From Burkholderia sp. L27(2015) (GTDB lineage: Bacteria > Pseudomonadota > Gammaproteobacteria > Burkholderiales > Burkholderiaceae), in contig NZ_LMUX01000016.1 of NCBI RefSeq assembly GCF_009765705.1, positions 866,837-930,836 on the forward strand: a stretch of 64,000 bases of DNA, written 5' to 3'. The translations under genes and the position numbers were made by a program. The notes beneath the pieces are model-generated. The model searched no databases and had not been told where the DNA came from. It saw nothing but the letters and a program-made list of their open reading frames with translations. Position 1 is the stretch's first letter, and each line of letters opens with the position of its first letter. Of the stretch, positions 8,379 through 16,350 are shown piece after piece.

Positions 8379-8992
8379 ATCGCACTCGTCCGCCTTTTCT
8401 TCGCAGCGGGCGTGCCGAGCAGCGCCGTGACGGGTCTTAACAGTCCTTCCAATAAGACCCGCTCAGGGCGCACGCGCGCCAGCACCCGAAGTGCCAGCAG
8501 CACGCCCAACAAAAGCCGCGCGAGATCTGCGGCGCTCTGCGCGCTCGAGATAGTGCCGGCACGCTGACCCGCCAACACGCAACGGCAGAAGAACGCCTCC
8601 ACACGAACCAGCACCTTGGCGATCGCACGCTGGAAGTCGAGGTCGTGCGGTGCAAGCTCTAGCGCGGAGTTCACCAGCATGCAGCCTTTGCGTTGCTTGT
8701 CGCCCAACGAGGCTTCCACGATTTCCTCGAAAAAGGCGTCTATCGCTGCGCGCGGAGGCAGGTTTCCTTCGAAGCGTTCAACGCGGTCGCCGAAACTACT
8801 TTGGACATAGTGATCGAGCACGCGCCGGTATAGCGAACGCTTGTCGCCGAACGCGTTGTATAGGCTTGCGCCGGTCATGCCCATGTTTTCGGCCAGATCG
8901 CGCACGGAGGTGGCCTCGTATCCGCGATTCCAAAAACACTGAGTGGCGACATCGAGCACCGCGGTTTCATCGAATTCTCTCGGCCGTGCCAT
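8357..8992 (-). CDS. TetR/AcrR-family transcriptional regulator
   Basis: This 211-residue repressor has an N-terminal helix-turn-helix 'TSVRDLAENMGMTGASLYNAFGDKRSLY' (about residues 26-53) and an all-alpha ligand-binding domain containing 'KGCMLVNSALELAPHD'. It resembles the subgroup using CGATCG-centred operators. ATG 8992 is preferred over 9001 because GGGAGG then sits about 10 bp upstream. A candidate operator lies at 9052-9067 in its own promoter region and another upstream of the convergent panE-like gene. Autorepression and control of that gene are therefore likely. The effector is unknown. Confidence 0.85.
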   Translation of the reverse strand: MARPREFDETAVLDVATQCFWNRGYEATSVRDLAENMGMTGASLYNAFGDKRSLYRRVLDHYVQSSFGDRVERFEGNLPPRAAIDAFFEEIVEASLGDKQRKGCMLVNSALELAPHDLDFQRAIAKVLVRVEAFFCRCVLAGQRAGTISSAQSAADLARLLLGVLLALRVLARVRPERVLLEGLLRPVTALLGTPAAKKRRTSAIQRLPGA

Positions 8993-9051
8993 TCGCGTCA
9001 TGCCTCCCTTTGATGAAGCAACCCAATGTTGCCGTCGTGGTTCGCCTAGCC

Positions 9052-9067
9052 TATTCTAAAGCGATCG
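9052..9067. promoter_or_regulatory. candidate TetR autoregulatory operator
   Basis: TATTCTAAAGCGATCG here matches TATTCTAAATCGATCG at 7309-7324 in 15 of 16 bases. It lies 60 bp upstream of the TetR start codon. The two copies flank the panE-like/tetR pair. The right half is less symmetrical than in the first site. Confidence 0.55.
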
Positions 9068-9202
9068 TTCCATATTTGGCCCCGATCTGGCCGAATGAGT
9101 CAAATTATTCAGAACACTTGCGCATCTGGGCACAATCGCGCGCATTTGTTTCATCGTGGATTTTTAGGTTGCTCTGAATCGCTTAAGCGAATACACTCCG
9201 TT

Positions 9203-9279
9203 CGCGGGGTGGAGCAGTCTGGCAGCTCGTCGGGCTCATAACCCGAAGGTCATAGGTTCAAATCCTATCCCCGCAACCA
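9203..9279 (+). tRNA. initiator tRNA-fMet (CAT anticodon), CCA encoded
   Basis: A complete 77-nt cloverleaf is present. The acceptor stem is GCGGGG/CCCCGC, with an unpaired C1-A72, the hallmark of bacterial initiator tRNA. The anticodon stem is CGGG/CCCG, giving three consecutive G:C pairs flanking loop CTCATAA (anticodon CAT). The T-arm is TAGGTTCAAATCCTA, and the 3' CCA is genomic. These features distinguish it from elongator Met and Ile2 tRNAs. A hairpin follows 6 bp downstream. Confidence 0.97.
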
Positions 9280-9285
9280 ACACGC

Positions 9286-9314
9286 AAACGCCCGTGCATC
9301 AATCACGGGCGTTT
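9286..9314 (+). terminator. Rho-independent-type hairpin after tRNA-fMet
   Basis: A perfect 11-bp inverted repeat, AAACGCCCGTG/CACGGGCGTTT, with a 7-nt loop lies just downstream of the tRNA. The 3' arm ends in TTT followed by CGCTTC, so the T-tract is short. It also lies just downstream of the stop codon of the leftward diguanylate cyclase (9319) and could terminate both. Confidence 0.75.
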
Positions 9315-9318
9315 CGCT

Positions 9319-10827
9319 TCATGAAGGCGCTCCCCAAAACACCCGATTGCGACCTGCCGCTTTAGCGTTGTAGAGCGCTTCGTCGGCGGCCTTGATGACT
9401 GCCGCGATCGTACTGCTGCTCTTGGTTTCCCACGTTGCGACACCGATGCTGACCGTGACCCTTCGATCGTCGAACTCCGGTTGGAAATTCATATTGCCGA
9501 CCGCTTGCCGTATGATTTCCGCAACCGCGGTAGCGCCCACGCGGTCGGTCTCCGGCATTGCCACCACGAACTCTTCGCCGCCGTATCGGGCCGCAGTGTC
9601 GCCGGTTCGCCGGATGTGATCGGCGATACAACGCGCGACAGCCGCGAGCGCGTCATCCCCCGCCTGATGCCCATACCGGTCGTTGTACTGCTTGAAATGG
9701 TCGATGTCGACGAACAGGATGGACAGCGGCCGCCCGCTGCGTGTAGCCAGGCGCCACTCGCGCTCAAGCGTCTCGTCCAGCGTGCGCCGGTTGTACAAGC
9801 CCGTGAGGCTGTCGGTGCGTGCCAGCATCATCAGCTCGGACTCCAGGCGCGCCTTTTTCGTCAGCGCGAGAGCGAATAGAACTGAAAGCCAGATAAACGC
9901 TGCGCCGAATGTGGCGGTGGCGCAGAGTATCCATGTGGCTCGCTGCCGCCAGTCCGCGAAAATATCCTCCTCGGCCGGTGCGGTTTCCATGATGAGCGGC
10001 AAACCGGGAAGATGCGTGAACTGGTAGTAGCGGCGCACGCCATCGATCGACGCCACGTCGGAAAAAGTGCCGTCCGAACTTTGCGACATCTTCGTAAACG
10101 GACCGGTGCCGCGCAAATCTCGTCCGATCAGCTCGGCACGGTACGGTGCACGCATCATCAATGTCCCGTCCGTGCGGATCAGCGCCATGGTGCCGTGTGC
10201 GCCAAGGGTGAGGCCCGATAGCAATTGGCGGAAGTACTCAAGCCTTATCGTGAGCAGGACGACCCCGCCAAAGGAACCGTCGGGATTGTCGATGCGGCGC
10301 GTGAGTCCGATGCTCGGTTCTCCCGCCCTGACTCGGGAGGCGAATGGACGGCTGATATAAAGCCCGACGTTCCGATTGTCTCGATGAACCGTGAAATAGT
10401 CCCGGTCCGCGAAATTCGCTGACGGCGGGCTGGGGAAGCGCGAATCCGTCACGACATTTCCCTTGGCGTCCACGACGTAGACAGCGCCCAGGTACTCAGC
10501 GGTGATTGACGTATCGAACAGGTATCCGCGCCGCAAATCCAGCGGCAGCGACATGACCTCCGGACGCTTCAGACCCGCTAGGACAGCAAGCAGCGACAGG
10601 TCATAGAGCTCGATGTTGCGCGATATATCGCGCTGGACGACGATCAAGGTGTTGCGAGACGCTTCAGTCGAACGTTCCAGCGCGTCCTTGCGGCTGTCGT
10701 AGAGTTGCACTGCGCAGATCAAGAACATCGCGATGATCGCCAAGCTCGCTCCTGCGATTGCGACGTGCGACGCGTTGGCCTGTGTGGACCACCTCGGCCA
10801 CCTCATCTTGAACCTACCCCAGGTCAT
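9319..10827 (-). CDS. membrane diguanylate cyclase with periplasmic Cache-like sensor and GGDEF domain
   Basis: This 502-residue inner-membrane protein has one transmembrane segment at about residues 22-42 and another at about 298-320. They enclose a periplasmic double-Cache-like sensor with the family pattern 'DRDYF' and 'SIGLTRRI'. The cytoplasmic GGDEF domain begins at 'ARTDSLTGLYNRR'. The active site is GGEEF at 416-420. An RxxD inhibitory site (RTGD, 407-410) sits five residues before it, so product inhibition by c-di-GMP is expected. It makes c-di-GMP from two GTP. It is monocistronic, facing the tRNA. The ligand is not predictable. Confidence 0.9.
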   Translation of the reverse strand: MTWGRFKMRWPRWSTQANASHVAIAGASLAIIAMFLICAVQLYDSRKDALERSTEASRNTLIVVQRDISRNIELYDLSLLAVLAGLKRPEVMSLPLDLRRGYLFDTSITAEYLGAVYVVDAKGNVVTDSRFPSPPSANFADRDYFTVHRDNRNVGLYISRPFASRVRAGEPSIGLTRRIDNPDGSFGGVVLLTIRLEYFRQLLSGLTLGAHGTMALIRTDGTLMMRAPYRAELIGRDLRGTGPFTKMSQSSDGTFSDVASIDGVRRYYQFTHLPGLPLIMETAPAEEDIFADWRQRATWILCATATFGAAFIWLSVLFALALTKKARLESELMMLARTDSLTGLYNRRTLDETLEREWRLATRSGRPLSILFVDIDHFKQYNDRYGHQAGDDALAAVARCIADHIRRTGDTAARYGGEEFVVAMPETDRVGATAVAEIIRQAVGNMNFQPEFDDRRVTVSIGVATWETKSSSTIAAVIKAADEALYNAKAAGRNRVFWGAPS

Positions 10828-11149
10828 AGGCGCCCCGTTGGGAGGCGAGCAGGTCGTGCGCGGATCGATGCTGTCCCCTATTCGCGGGCCCGATGATAAC
10901 GAGCGCTGCTTTTCTCATAAATTGATCTCCGGAGCTGAATCAGCGACGCGGCGTGTTGGTGCGGTATCGTAACCCGCCGAGGGTAAATCTGACAAACCGG
11001 AATAGGGGTACAACCTGTATTTTGTGGTTTTATAAAAATCGCTTTTGGAGATCGGTTTCAGATCGTCGCATTTATTTTTGTTTTTATTATATAGGTATGC
11101 AAATTAATATTCAGAATATGAAACGAGGAGTGATTCTCGGTCAGCGCTT
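10828..11149. other. 322-bp region between diguanylate cyclase and CoA-transferase genes
   Basis: No credible gene is present. The diguanylate cyclase is read away from this region on the minus strand, so its promoter should lie here. Bases 11000-11130 are noticeably AT-rich (TTTTTGTTTTTATTATATAGG and neighbours), unlike the GC-rich surroundings. The CoA-transferase stop codon closes it at 11150. No terminator or defined operator was recognised. Confidence 0.5.
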
Positions 11150-12523
11150 TCAAGGCCAGCTTGCCGTGCTCGAACCGAGTGGGTTCGCGGGATAGCGCCA
11201 ACTCATGGGCGCGCCCGCGACAATGACCGGTGGCAGGACCCGTCGCGCCGCACCCCAGCTCGTGGCTTCCACATCCGGCGCAAGGTCGTCGGCCGATTCC
11301 GGCGCACACGGCATGCGTTCGATTGCGCCCGAGCCGTCGTCGCCATCGACCAGGAACCTCGCTGTGCGGGCAAGTGAAAGGCGCGCTTGCGTACCGGACC
11401 CCTGCGTCAGGCGCGTGCTCACGGCCTTGATTGCCGTTGCCGCGAGAAGATAACCGGTGGCGTGATCGAGCGCCTGAACGGGCAATGGCACTGGGCGGTC
11501 TGCATGGTATCGATGCATGCCGGTGTCGGCGATGCCGCTGCTCATCTGGACCAGGCTGTCGAATCCGCGGCGCGAGGCCCAGGGACCGGACCATCCATAC
11601 GCGTCCAGTGAAACATCGATCAAGCCGGGGCGCAGCGCGCCACGTGCCACGGCATCGTAGCCGAGCCCCGCCAGCGCGTCTGCACGGTAACCGTGCAACA
11701 GAATATCGGCTTGCGATAACAGCGTTTCGAACACGGCCCGGTCGCGGTTGTCGTGCAGATCCAGCCGAGCACAACGCTTGCCCAGTGTTACCTCAGGGAC
11801 AACGCCCGGTTCATCCCACGTGGGCGAATCGATACGCAAGACTTCCGCGCCATATCCGGCCAGAAAGCGTGTGGCAACGGGGCCCGCCAGCACGCGGGTC
11901 AAGTCCAGGATGCGCAAGCCTTCCAACGGCCGCGCACTGGACATCAGCTTGAGCTCGGGTGCAGCCCCCGCAGCGGCGATATGCACTAGCGGTTCGGCTG
12001 CCACTGCCATGCCTTGCGGATGACGCGCCCATTCGTCGCTTGAGCGCATCTCGGCCGCGCAACCGCCGGCTTGCACGATGGCGTTTTCCAGATCCTGTTT
12101 CGCCCATGGCGCGATGGCGTACGCCATGGTCTCGTGGTCGGTTTGCGGTCCCAGCACGCGTTCGGCGGCGGCGCGGTGATGGGGCGCATTGGTGTGCACG
12201 CGAATCCAGCCATCGGCCGCACGGTAGTCGCCGGCAATCGGATCGCGTTCGGGCGGCCTGCTCCAGCCCAGCGGGCGCAGCGACCAGTCGAACCAGAACG
12301 AAGCGAACCGCCGATCGACGATCACCTCTGGGCGCTGGCCCCGGTGGCCGAGCAATTCGGCAACCGATAGCGCGGCGGTAGCGATGGCTGCGCTGGCAAA
12401 ATCGGTTACGGCATAGGCTGAGGGCAAGCAGCCTTCGCCACGGAACACAAGGGTGTCGAGCAAAGTCGAGTCGCCGCCGATTGCGGTCCAGGCCGCAGTG
12501 GTCCATTTACGAGCGCTGGTCAT
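11150..12523 (-). CDS. class III CoA-transferase (CaiB/BaiF) family protein with unusual domain order
   Basis: This 457-residue protein has the family's N-terminal Rossmann signature 'LEGLRILDLTRVLAGPVATRFLAGYGAEVLRID' only at about residues 200-232. That block is followed by 'GLIDVSLDAYGWSGPWASRRGFDSLVQ'. The first 190 residues contain 'AADGWIRVHTN' and 'SSDEWARHPQG', elements that normally lie in the C-terminal half of these enzymes, so the order looks rotated. It would move CoA between an acyl-CoA and a carboxylic acid. AGGAGG lies 4 bp before ATG 12523, ruling out the longer frame. The canonical catalytic Asp could not be placed with certainty. Confidence 0.75.
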   Translation of the reverse strand: MTSARKWTTAAWTAIGGDSTLLDTLVFRGEGCLPSAYAVTDFASAAIATAALSVAELLGHRGQRPEVIVDRRFASFWFDWSLRPLGWSRPPERDPIAGDYRAADGWIRVHTNAPHHRAAAERVLGPQTDHETMAYAIAPWAKQDLENAIVQAGGCAAEMRSSDEWARHPQGMAVAAEPLVHIAAAGAAPELKLMSSARPLEGLRILDLTRVLAGPVATRFLAGYGAEVLRIDSPTWDEPGVVPEVTLGKRCARLDLHDNRDRAVFETLLSQADILLHGYRADALAGLGYDAVARGALRPGLIDVSLDAYGWSGPWASRRGFDSLVQMSSGIADTGMHRYHADRPVPLPVQALDHATGYLLAATAIKAVSTRLTQGSGTQARLSLARTARFLVDGDDGSGAIERMPCAPESADDLAPDVEATSWGAARRVLPPVIVAGAPMSWRYPANPLGSSTASWP

Positions 12524-12665
12524 GCTTGCCTCCTGTTGGGCAATACATGCGAGGCGAGAACATCGACCACATCGACCGGTCCATCGCGCAGGCTTTTCTC
12601 TTGGGCGACCATCACAAACCTCTGCAACTGCTGCAATTTCATAAGGGTAACCCCGAGATAAATAA

Positions 12666-12692
12666 ATGTAATCACCTCCAAATAAATTACAT
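12666..12692. promoter_or_regulatory. inverted repeat ATGTAAT-N13-ATTACAT in divergent promoter region
   Basis: Two perfect 7-bp arms (12666-12672 and 12686-12692) are spaced 20 bp start to start. They lie between the leftward CoA-transferase and the rightward M20 amidohydrolase. The two-turn spacing fits a dimeric regulator such as LysR or GntR type. No regulator gene is adjacent. Confidence 0.45.
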
Positions 12693-12784
12693 CTTCTCAA
12701 GCGACGCAGCAATCTCTATATTCTGGGTAGCTACGCTAGCCACGCAATATCACCTCTATATACAACCAGGAAGATTTGACCTAT

Positions 12785-13993
12785 ATGACCGAAGCCCAGC
12801 ACTATTGTGAAGTCAGCGACCTTACCGAGTCCGCCGCGGGCTTGCGCGAGATACGGCATCAGATCCACCAAAACCCCGAACTCGCCTACGAAGAAATCGA
12901 AACGGGTGCACTGGTCGCCAAGAAATTGACCGACTGGGGTTTTACGGTCACCACGGGTGTCGGCCAGACCGGTGTGGTGGCAACGCTCAAGGTGGGCGAC
13001 GGCCAGCGCAGCATCGGCATACGCGCCGACATGGATGCGCTGCCGATACTCGAAGAAACCGGCTTGCCGTACGCCAGCCAGAAGCACGGAAAAATGCACG
13101 CCTGTGGCCACGACGGCCACACCACCATGCTGTTGGGCGCGGCCCAATATCTGGCTCGCACGCGCAATTTCTCGGGCACGGTGCACTTGTATTTTCAGCC
13201 CGCCGAGGAGCATGGCGTGAAGAGCGGCGCGATGAGCATGATCAAGGACGGTTTGTTCGAGCGCTTTCCCTGCGATGCGGTGTTTGGCGTGCACAACCAC
13301 CCGGGCGCGGCGCCGGGCACATTCCTGTTTCGCACCGGCCCGTTCATGTCGGCCGGCGACAAGGTGCGCATCACCGTCAAGGGTGTGGGCGGTCATGCGG
13401 CGCGCCCGCACCTGACAGTCGACCCGGTGGTGGTGGCATCGAGCATCGTGATGGCGTTGCAGACCGTCGTGGCACGTAACATCGACCCGACGGAGCCCGC
13501 CGTGGTGACGGTCGGCGTATTGCAGGCCGGCACGGCGAATAACGTGATTCCGAATACCGCCAAGCTTGAACTGAGCGTGCGTTCGTTCAGCCAGCAGGTA
13601 CGCGAACAACTGCAGCAACGCATCACCGAGCTCGTGCATGCGCAGGCGCAGAGCTATGGCGCGAGCGCCGAGATCGACTACATCATGGGCTATCCGGTGG
13701 TCGTCAACAGCGATGCGGAAACCGAGTTCGCCATCAAGGTTGCGCAGGAACTGGTCGGAGAGGACAAGGTGGTGCCGCATACCGGCCTGCTAATGGGCAG
13801 CGAGGATTTTGCCTACATGCTGCATGAGCGTCCCGGATGCTTCCTGCGCATCGGCAACGGCGAAGGTGAAGACGCCTGCATGGTGCACAACGCAGGCTAC
13901 GACTTCAACGACCACAACCTTCCGATCGGAGCCGCCTTCTGGGCACGCCTGGTGGAGCGCTTTCTCGAGCAAGCGCCGGGGCAGGGTAAATGA
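12785..13993 (+). CDS. M20-family metallo-amidohydrolase (hippurate hydrolase / N-acyl amino acid amidohydrolase type)
   Basis: This 402-residue cytoplasmic di-metal hydrolase carries the M20D motifs: 'GIRADMDALPI', 'KMHACGHDGHTTMLLGAA', 'FQPAEEHGVKSGAM' (catalytic Glu pair), 'GVHNHPG', 'GVGGHAARPHLTVDPV' (dimerisation domain), and C-terminal 'LMGSEDFAYML'. Such enzymes cut N-acyl or N-carbamoyl amides to free the amino acid. AGGAAG precedes ATG 12785 by 11 bp; TTG 12776 is too close to that site. Its last codon overlaps the start of an MFS permease, indicating translational coupling and a shared substrate. Confidence 0.9.
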   Translation: MTEAQHYCEVSDLTESAAGLREIRHQIHQNPELAYEEIETGALVAKKLTDWGFTVTTGVGQTGVVATLKVGDGQRSIGIRADMDALPILEETGLPYASQKHGKMHACGHDGHTTMLLGAAQYLARTRNFSGTVHLYFQPAEEHGVKSGAMSMIKDGLFERFPCDAVFGVHNHPGAAPGTFLFRTGPFMSAGDKVRITVKGVGGHAARPHLTVDPVVVASSIVMALQTVVARNIDPTEPAVVTVGVLQAGTANNVIPNTAKLELSVRSFSQQVREQLQQRITELVHAQAQSYGASAEIDYIMGYPVVVNSDAETEFAIKVAQELVGEDKVVPHTGLLMGSEDFAYMLHERPGCFLRIGNGEGEDACMVHNAGYDFNDHNLPIGAAFWARLVERFLEQAPGQGK

Positions 13994-15375
13994 GTAACGA
14001 GCGCGCACTCGTGGCTGATCCCGTTGGCGCCTCGTCTGCTGGCGCGGTGCCGGCGGATCGATGCACAGGCGGGGCAGCAAGCGGCGAAGCCGGCGGCGGG
14101 GCCACCGGGGCCACCGAGGCAACCAGCAAGGCCGCGATCGCCGCGGCGGTCATCGGCAACTGGCTGGAATTCTTCGACTTCACGGTCTATGGTTTTTTCG
14201 CCGTCACCATAGGCAAGTTGTATTTTCCATCCAGCGATCCGACCACTTCGCTGCTGCTGTCGGTGGGGACCTTCGCAGTCGGCTTCTTCACCCGGCCGAT
14301 CGGCAGCGTTGTGCTCGGCATTTACGCCGATCGCCGAGGACGCAAAGCAGGGCTGAACCTGACTATACTTTTGATGGCGTTCAGCACGGTCGCGATTTCG
14401 CTCACGCCCACCTACGCTCAGATCGGCGTAGCGGCGCCCGTGATCATCGTGCTTGCGCGCCTGCTGCAAGGCTTTTCACAAGGCGGCGAGTTCGGTGCGG
14501 CGACGACCACGTTGGTGGAACGAGGATCGGCTCGAAACCGGGGTTTTCGCGCCAGTTGGCAGCTCGCAAGCCAAGGCGGTGCCGCGTTGCTGGGCTCCGG
14601 TACTGCTGCCACGCTGGCCACGCTGTTGCCGGCCGATGCGATGAACTCGTGGGGCTGGCGCATTCCGTTCCTGATGGGTTTCCTGATCGCGCCGGTCGGC
14701 GTATATCTGCGCCGCTCGCTGCCCGACGACGCTCTCACGCAACACCACGCTGCGTTCGGGGGGAATGTGCTGGGAGAGTTGCTGCGGCATCACAAGAAAA
14801 CCATGCTGCTGATTACGCTGGCGGTCATGGGGGGCACGGTGTCGACCTACATCCTGACCTTCTATATGCCGACTTACGCGATCCATACGCTAGGCTTGCC
14901 GCAGAAGTTGTCTATGTGGATAGGCGTGGCCTCGGGCTTGACGCTGCTGATCATGTGTCCGCTGTTTGGCTGGTGGTCGGACCGGCTAGGGCGTCGCAAG
15001 TTGCCGATCTTCATCGGTCGGTTGACCCTGGTGGTGATGCTGTATCCGGCCTTCTGGCTATTCAACGCCTTTCCGTCGCTGGGGGTCATCATGCCGTTCA
15101 CGGCTTTGATGATGGTGTTTTATTCGATGGGCTCGGCGCCGCAATTCGCGCTGATGTCGGAGTCGTTCCCGAAGCAGGTGCGAGCCACCGGGATATCGGT
15201 AGCCTACGCGCTCAGCGTCACGATCTTCGGCGGTACGGCGCAATTGGTGGCCACGTGGTTGATCAAGGTGACGGGCAACAACCTGGCGCCGGCATGGTAC
15301 GTGGGCGGCTGCATTTTGCTGTCGCTGATTGCCGTCGGCCAACTGCAGGAGACAGCGGGTAAAGCGCTCGATTGA
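13990..15375 (+). CDS. MFS transporter, metabolite:H+ symporter (MHS) type
   Basis: This 461-residue permease of about twelve transmembrane helices carries MHS family signatures: 'AAAVIGNWLEFFDFTVYGF' at the first helix, 'RPIGSVVLGIYADRRGRK' in the loop 2-3 motif, and 'GFSQGGEFGAATTTLVE' before helix 5. The start overlaps the M20 stop (ATGA), so it is coupled to that hydrolase and probably imports its substrate by proton symport. The first 45 residues are a soluble Gly/Ala-rich extension that is atypical for the family. A later start cannot be excluded, but no better ribosome-binding site was seen. Confidence 0.88.
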   Translation: MSNERALVADPVGASSAGAVPADRCTGGAASGEAGGGATGATEATSKAAIAAAVIGNWLEFFDFTVYGFFAVTIGKLYFPSSDPTTSLLLSVGTFAVGFFTRPIGSVVLGIYADRRGRKAGLNLTILLMAFSTVAISLTPTYAQIGVAAPVIIVLARLLQGFSQGGEFGAATTTLVERGSARNRGFRASWQLASQGGAALLGSGTAATLATLLPADAMNSWGWRIPFLMGFLIAPVGVYLRRSLPDDALTQHHAAFGGNVLGELLRHHKKTMLLITLAVMGGTVSTYILTFYMPTYAIHTLGLPQKLSMWIGVASGLTLLIMCPLFGWWSDRLGRRKLPIFIGRLTLVVMLYPAFWLFNAFPSLGVIMPFTALMMVFYSMGSAPQFALMSESFPKQVRATGISVAYALSVTIFGGTAQLVATWLIKVTGNNLAPAWYVGGCILLSLIAVGQLQETAGKALD

Positions 15376-15464
15376 ACGGGAACCAATTTTCGTACGCTGC
15401 CGAACAGATCGCCCACAAGCAGCCTCACAAAATAGTGTCAATGCAACGTCCGTGAGGTGATGCC

Positions 15465-15683
15465 ATGCTTGCCGAAACTATGACTATCGAAGTCGCGCTT
15501 TCACACCAGGGCAAATGCTACCGCGTGACCTTGGTGCAGTGGCCGTCCGGGCAATGGACCTGGAGCTACGCCTTATGGAATCGGCTGTACACGAACGGCC
15601 GAGAAGGTGTCGACGATAGCGGGACCGCACTCATGCAGGCCAAGGCGGCTGCGGAGGCGCAACTGGATCTGCTGGTGACGTAA
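15465..15683 (+). CDS. small hypothetical protein (72 aa)
   Basis: A 72-residue soluble reading frame with no family I recognise. GAGGTG lies about 6 bp before ATG 15465, and an internal ATG at 15480 would give 67 residues. The first part is beta-like with many aromatic residues (VTLVQWPSGQWTWSYALWNRLY). The C-terminus is an Ala-rich amphipathic helix (GTALMQAKAAAEAQLDLLVT). It sits alone between the MFS permease and the DUF2000 gene on the same strand. The strong ribosome-binding site argues that it is real. Confidence 0.5.
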   Translation: MLAETMTIEVALSHQGKCYRVTLVQWPSGQWTWSYALWNRLYTNGREGVDDSGTALMQAKAAAEAQLDLLVT

Positions 15684-15796
15684 CGCGCAGCCGCAAGAAC
15701 AGAACGGCGCGAGCGACGCCGCTGCAATAGGATACAAGACACCCGCATCGCCCGCTTCCAAAATAGACCTCCGTACAATCGATCAGGAGGTCTGCA

Positions 15797-16267
15797 GTGA
15801 CATACACTATTCCCGCGCCTATTCCAGCGCCTACACTCGACCCGATACCCGAGCATGTGGAGAAACCCCAGCGCTGTGTCATCGTGCTGGATCGCGCGTT
15901 GCCGCCAGGCAAAGCCGCCAATGCCGCGGCCGTTATCGCGCTGACCATCGGACAGCGGCACCCGGGGCTGGTGGGCGAGCCCTTGATCGATGCGAGCGAG
16001 CACTCGCATCCCGGCTTGATCCCGATCGGCATCCCGGTGCTGGCGGCCAGTCGGGAGGAGTTATCCTCCCTGCGCAGCCAAGCAATCACCCTAGGCTGCG
16101 ATATCGTCGATTTTCCGGAGCAAGGGCAGCAAACCACCAACTACGCGGCGTTTCGGGACGCGGTCGCGGCCGTTCACACTGTGCATCTGAGCTATGTCGG
16201 CGTGGCGCTGATCGGGGCGAAGAAGCCGATCAGCAAGGCTGTGGCGCACCTGGAACTGCTGAAATGA
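15797..16267 (+). CDS. DUF2000-family protein
   Basis: This 156-residue protein matches DUF2000 by its conserved blocks: 'RCVIVLDRALPPGKAANAAAVIAL' (about 27-50), 'IPIGIPVLAAS' (about 76-86) and the C-terminal 'VDFPEQGQQTTNYAAFRDAV'. The biochemical role of the family is not established; the fold is PTH2-like. The GTG start at 15797 has AGGAGG 6 bp upstream. An AraC regulator is convergent 83 bp downstream. Neither gene has an obvious metabolic partner here. Confidence 0.8.
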   Translation: MTYTIPAPIPAPTLDPIPEHVEKPQRCVIVLDRALPPGKAANAAAVIALTIGQRHPGLVGEPLIDASEHSHPGLIPIGIPVLAASREELSSLRSQAITLGCDIVDFPEQGQQTTNYAAFRDAVAAVHTVHLSYVGVALIGAKKPISKAVAHLELLK

Positions 16268-16350
16268 GGTTTGCAGATGACGTTCACGACTGGCGCTCAT
16301 GGCGTAACGCATGATGCATGACACTCACGGGCGACGTTCGGACATGTTCC

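Noticed and set aside
12755-12764. TCTATATACA upstream of the M20 gene as a sixth HutC box
   Set aside because: It matches at 9 of 10 bases, but the second-position G is lost, it lies 20 bp before the ATG next to the ribosome-binding site, and it is 23 kb from the hut cluster. Probably chance in an AT-rich stretch.
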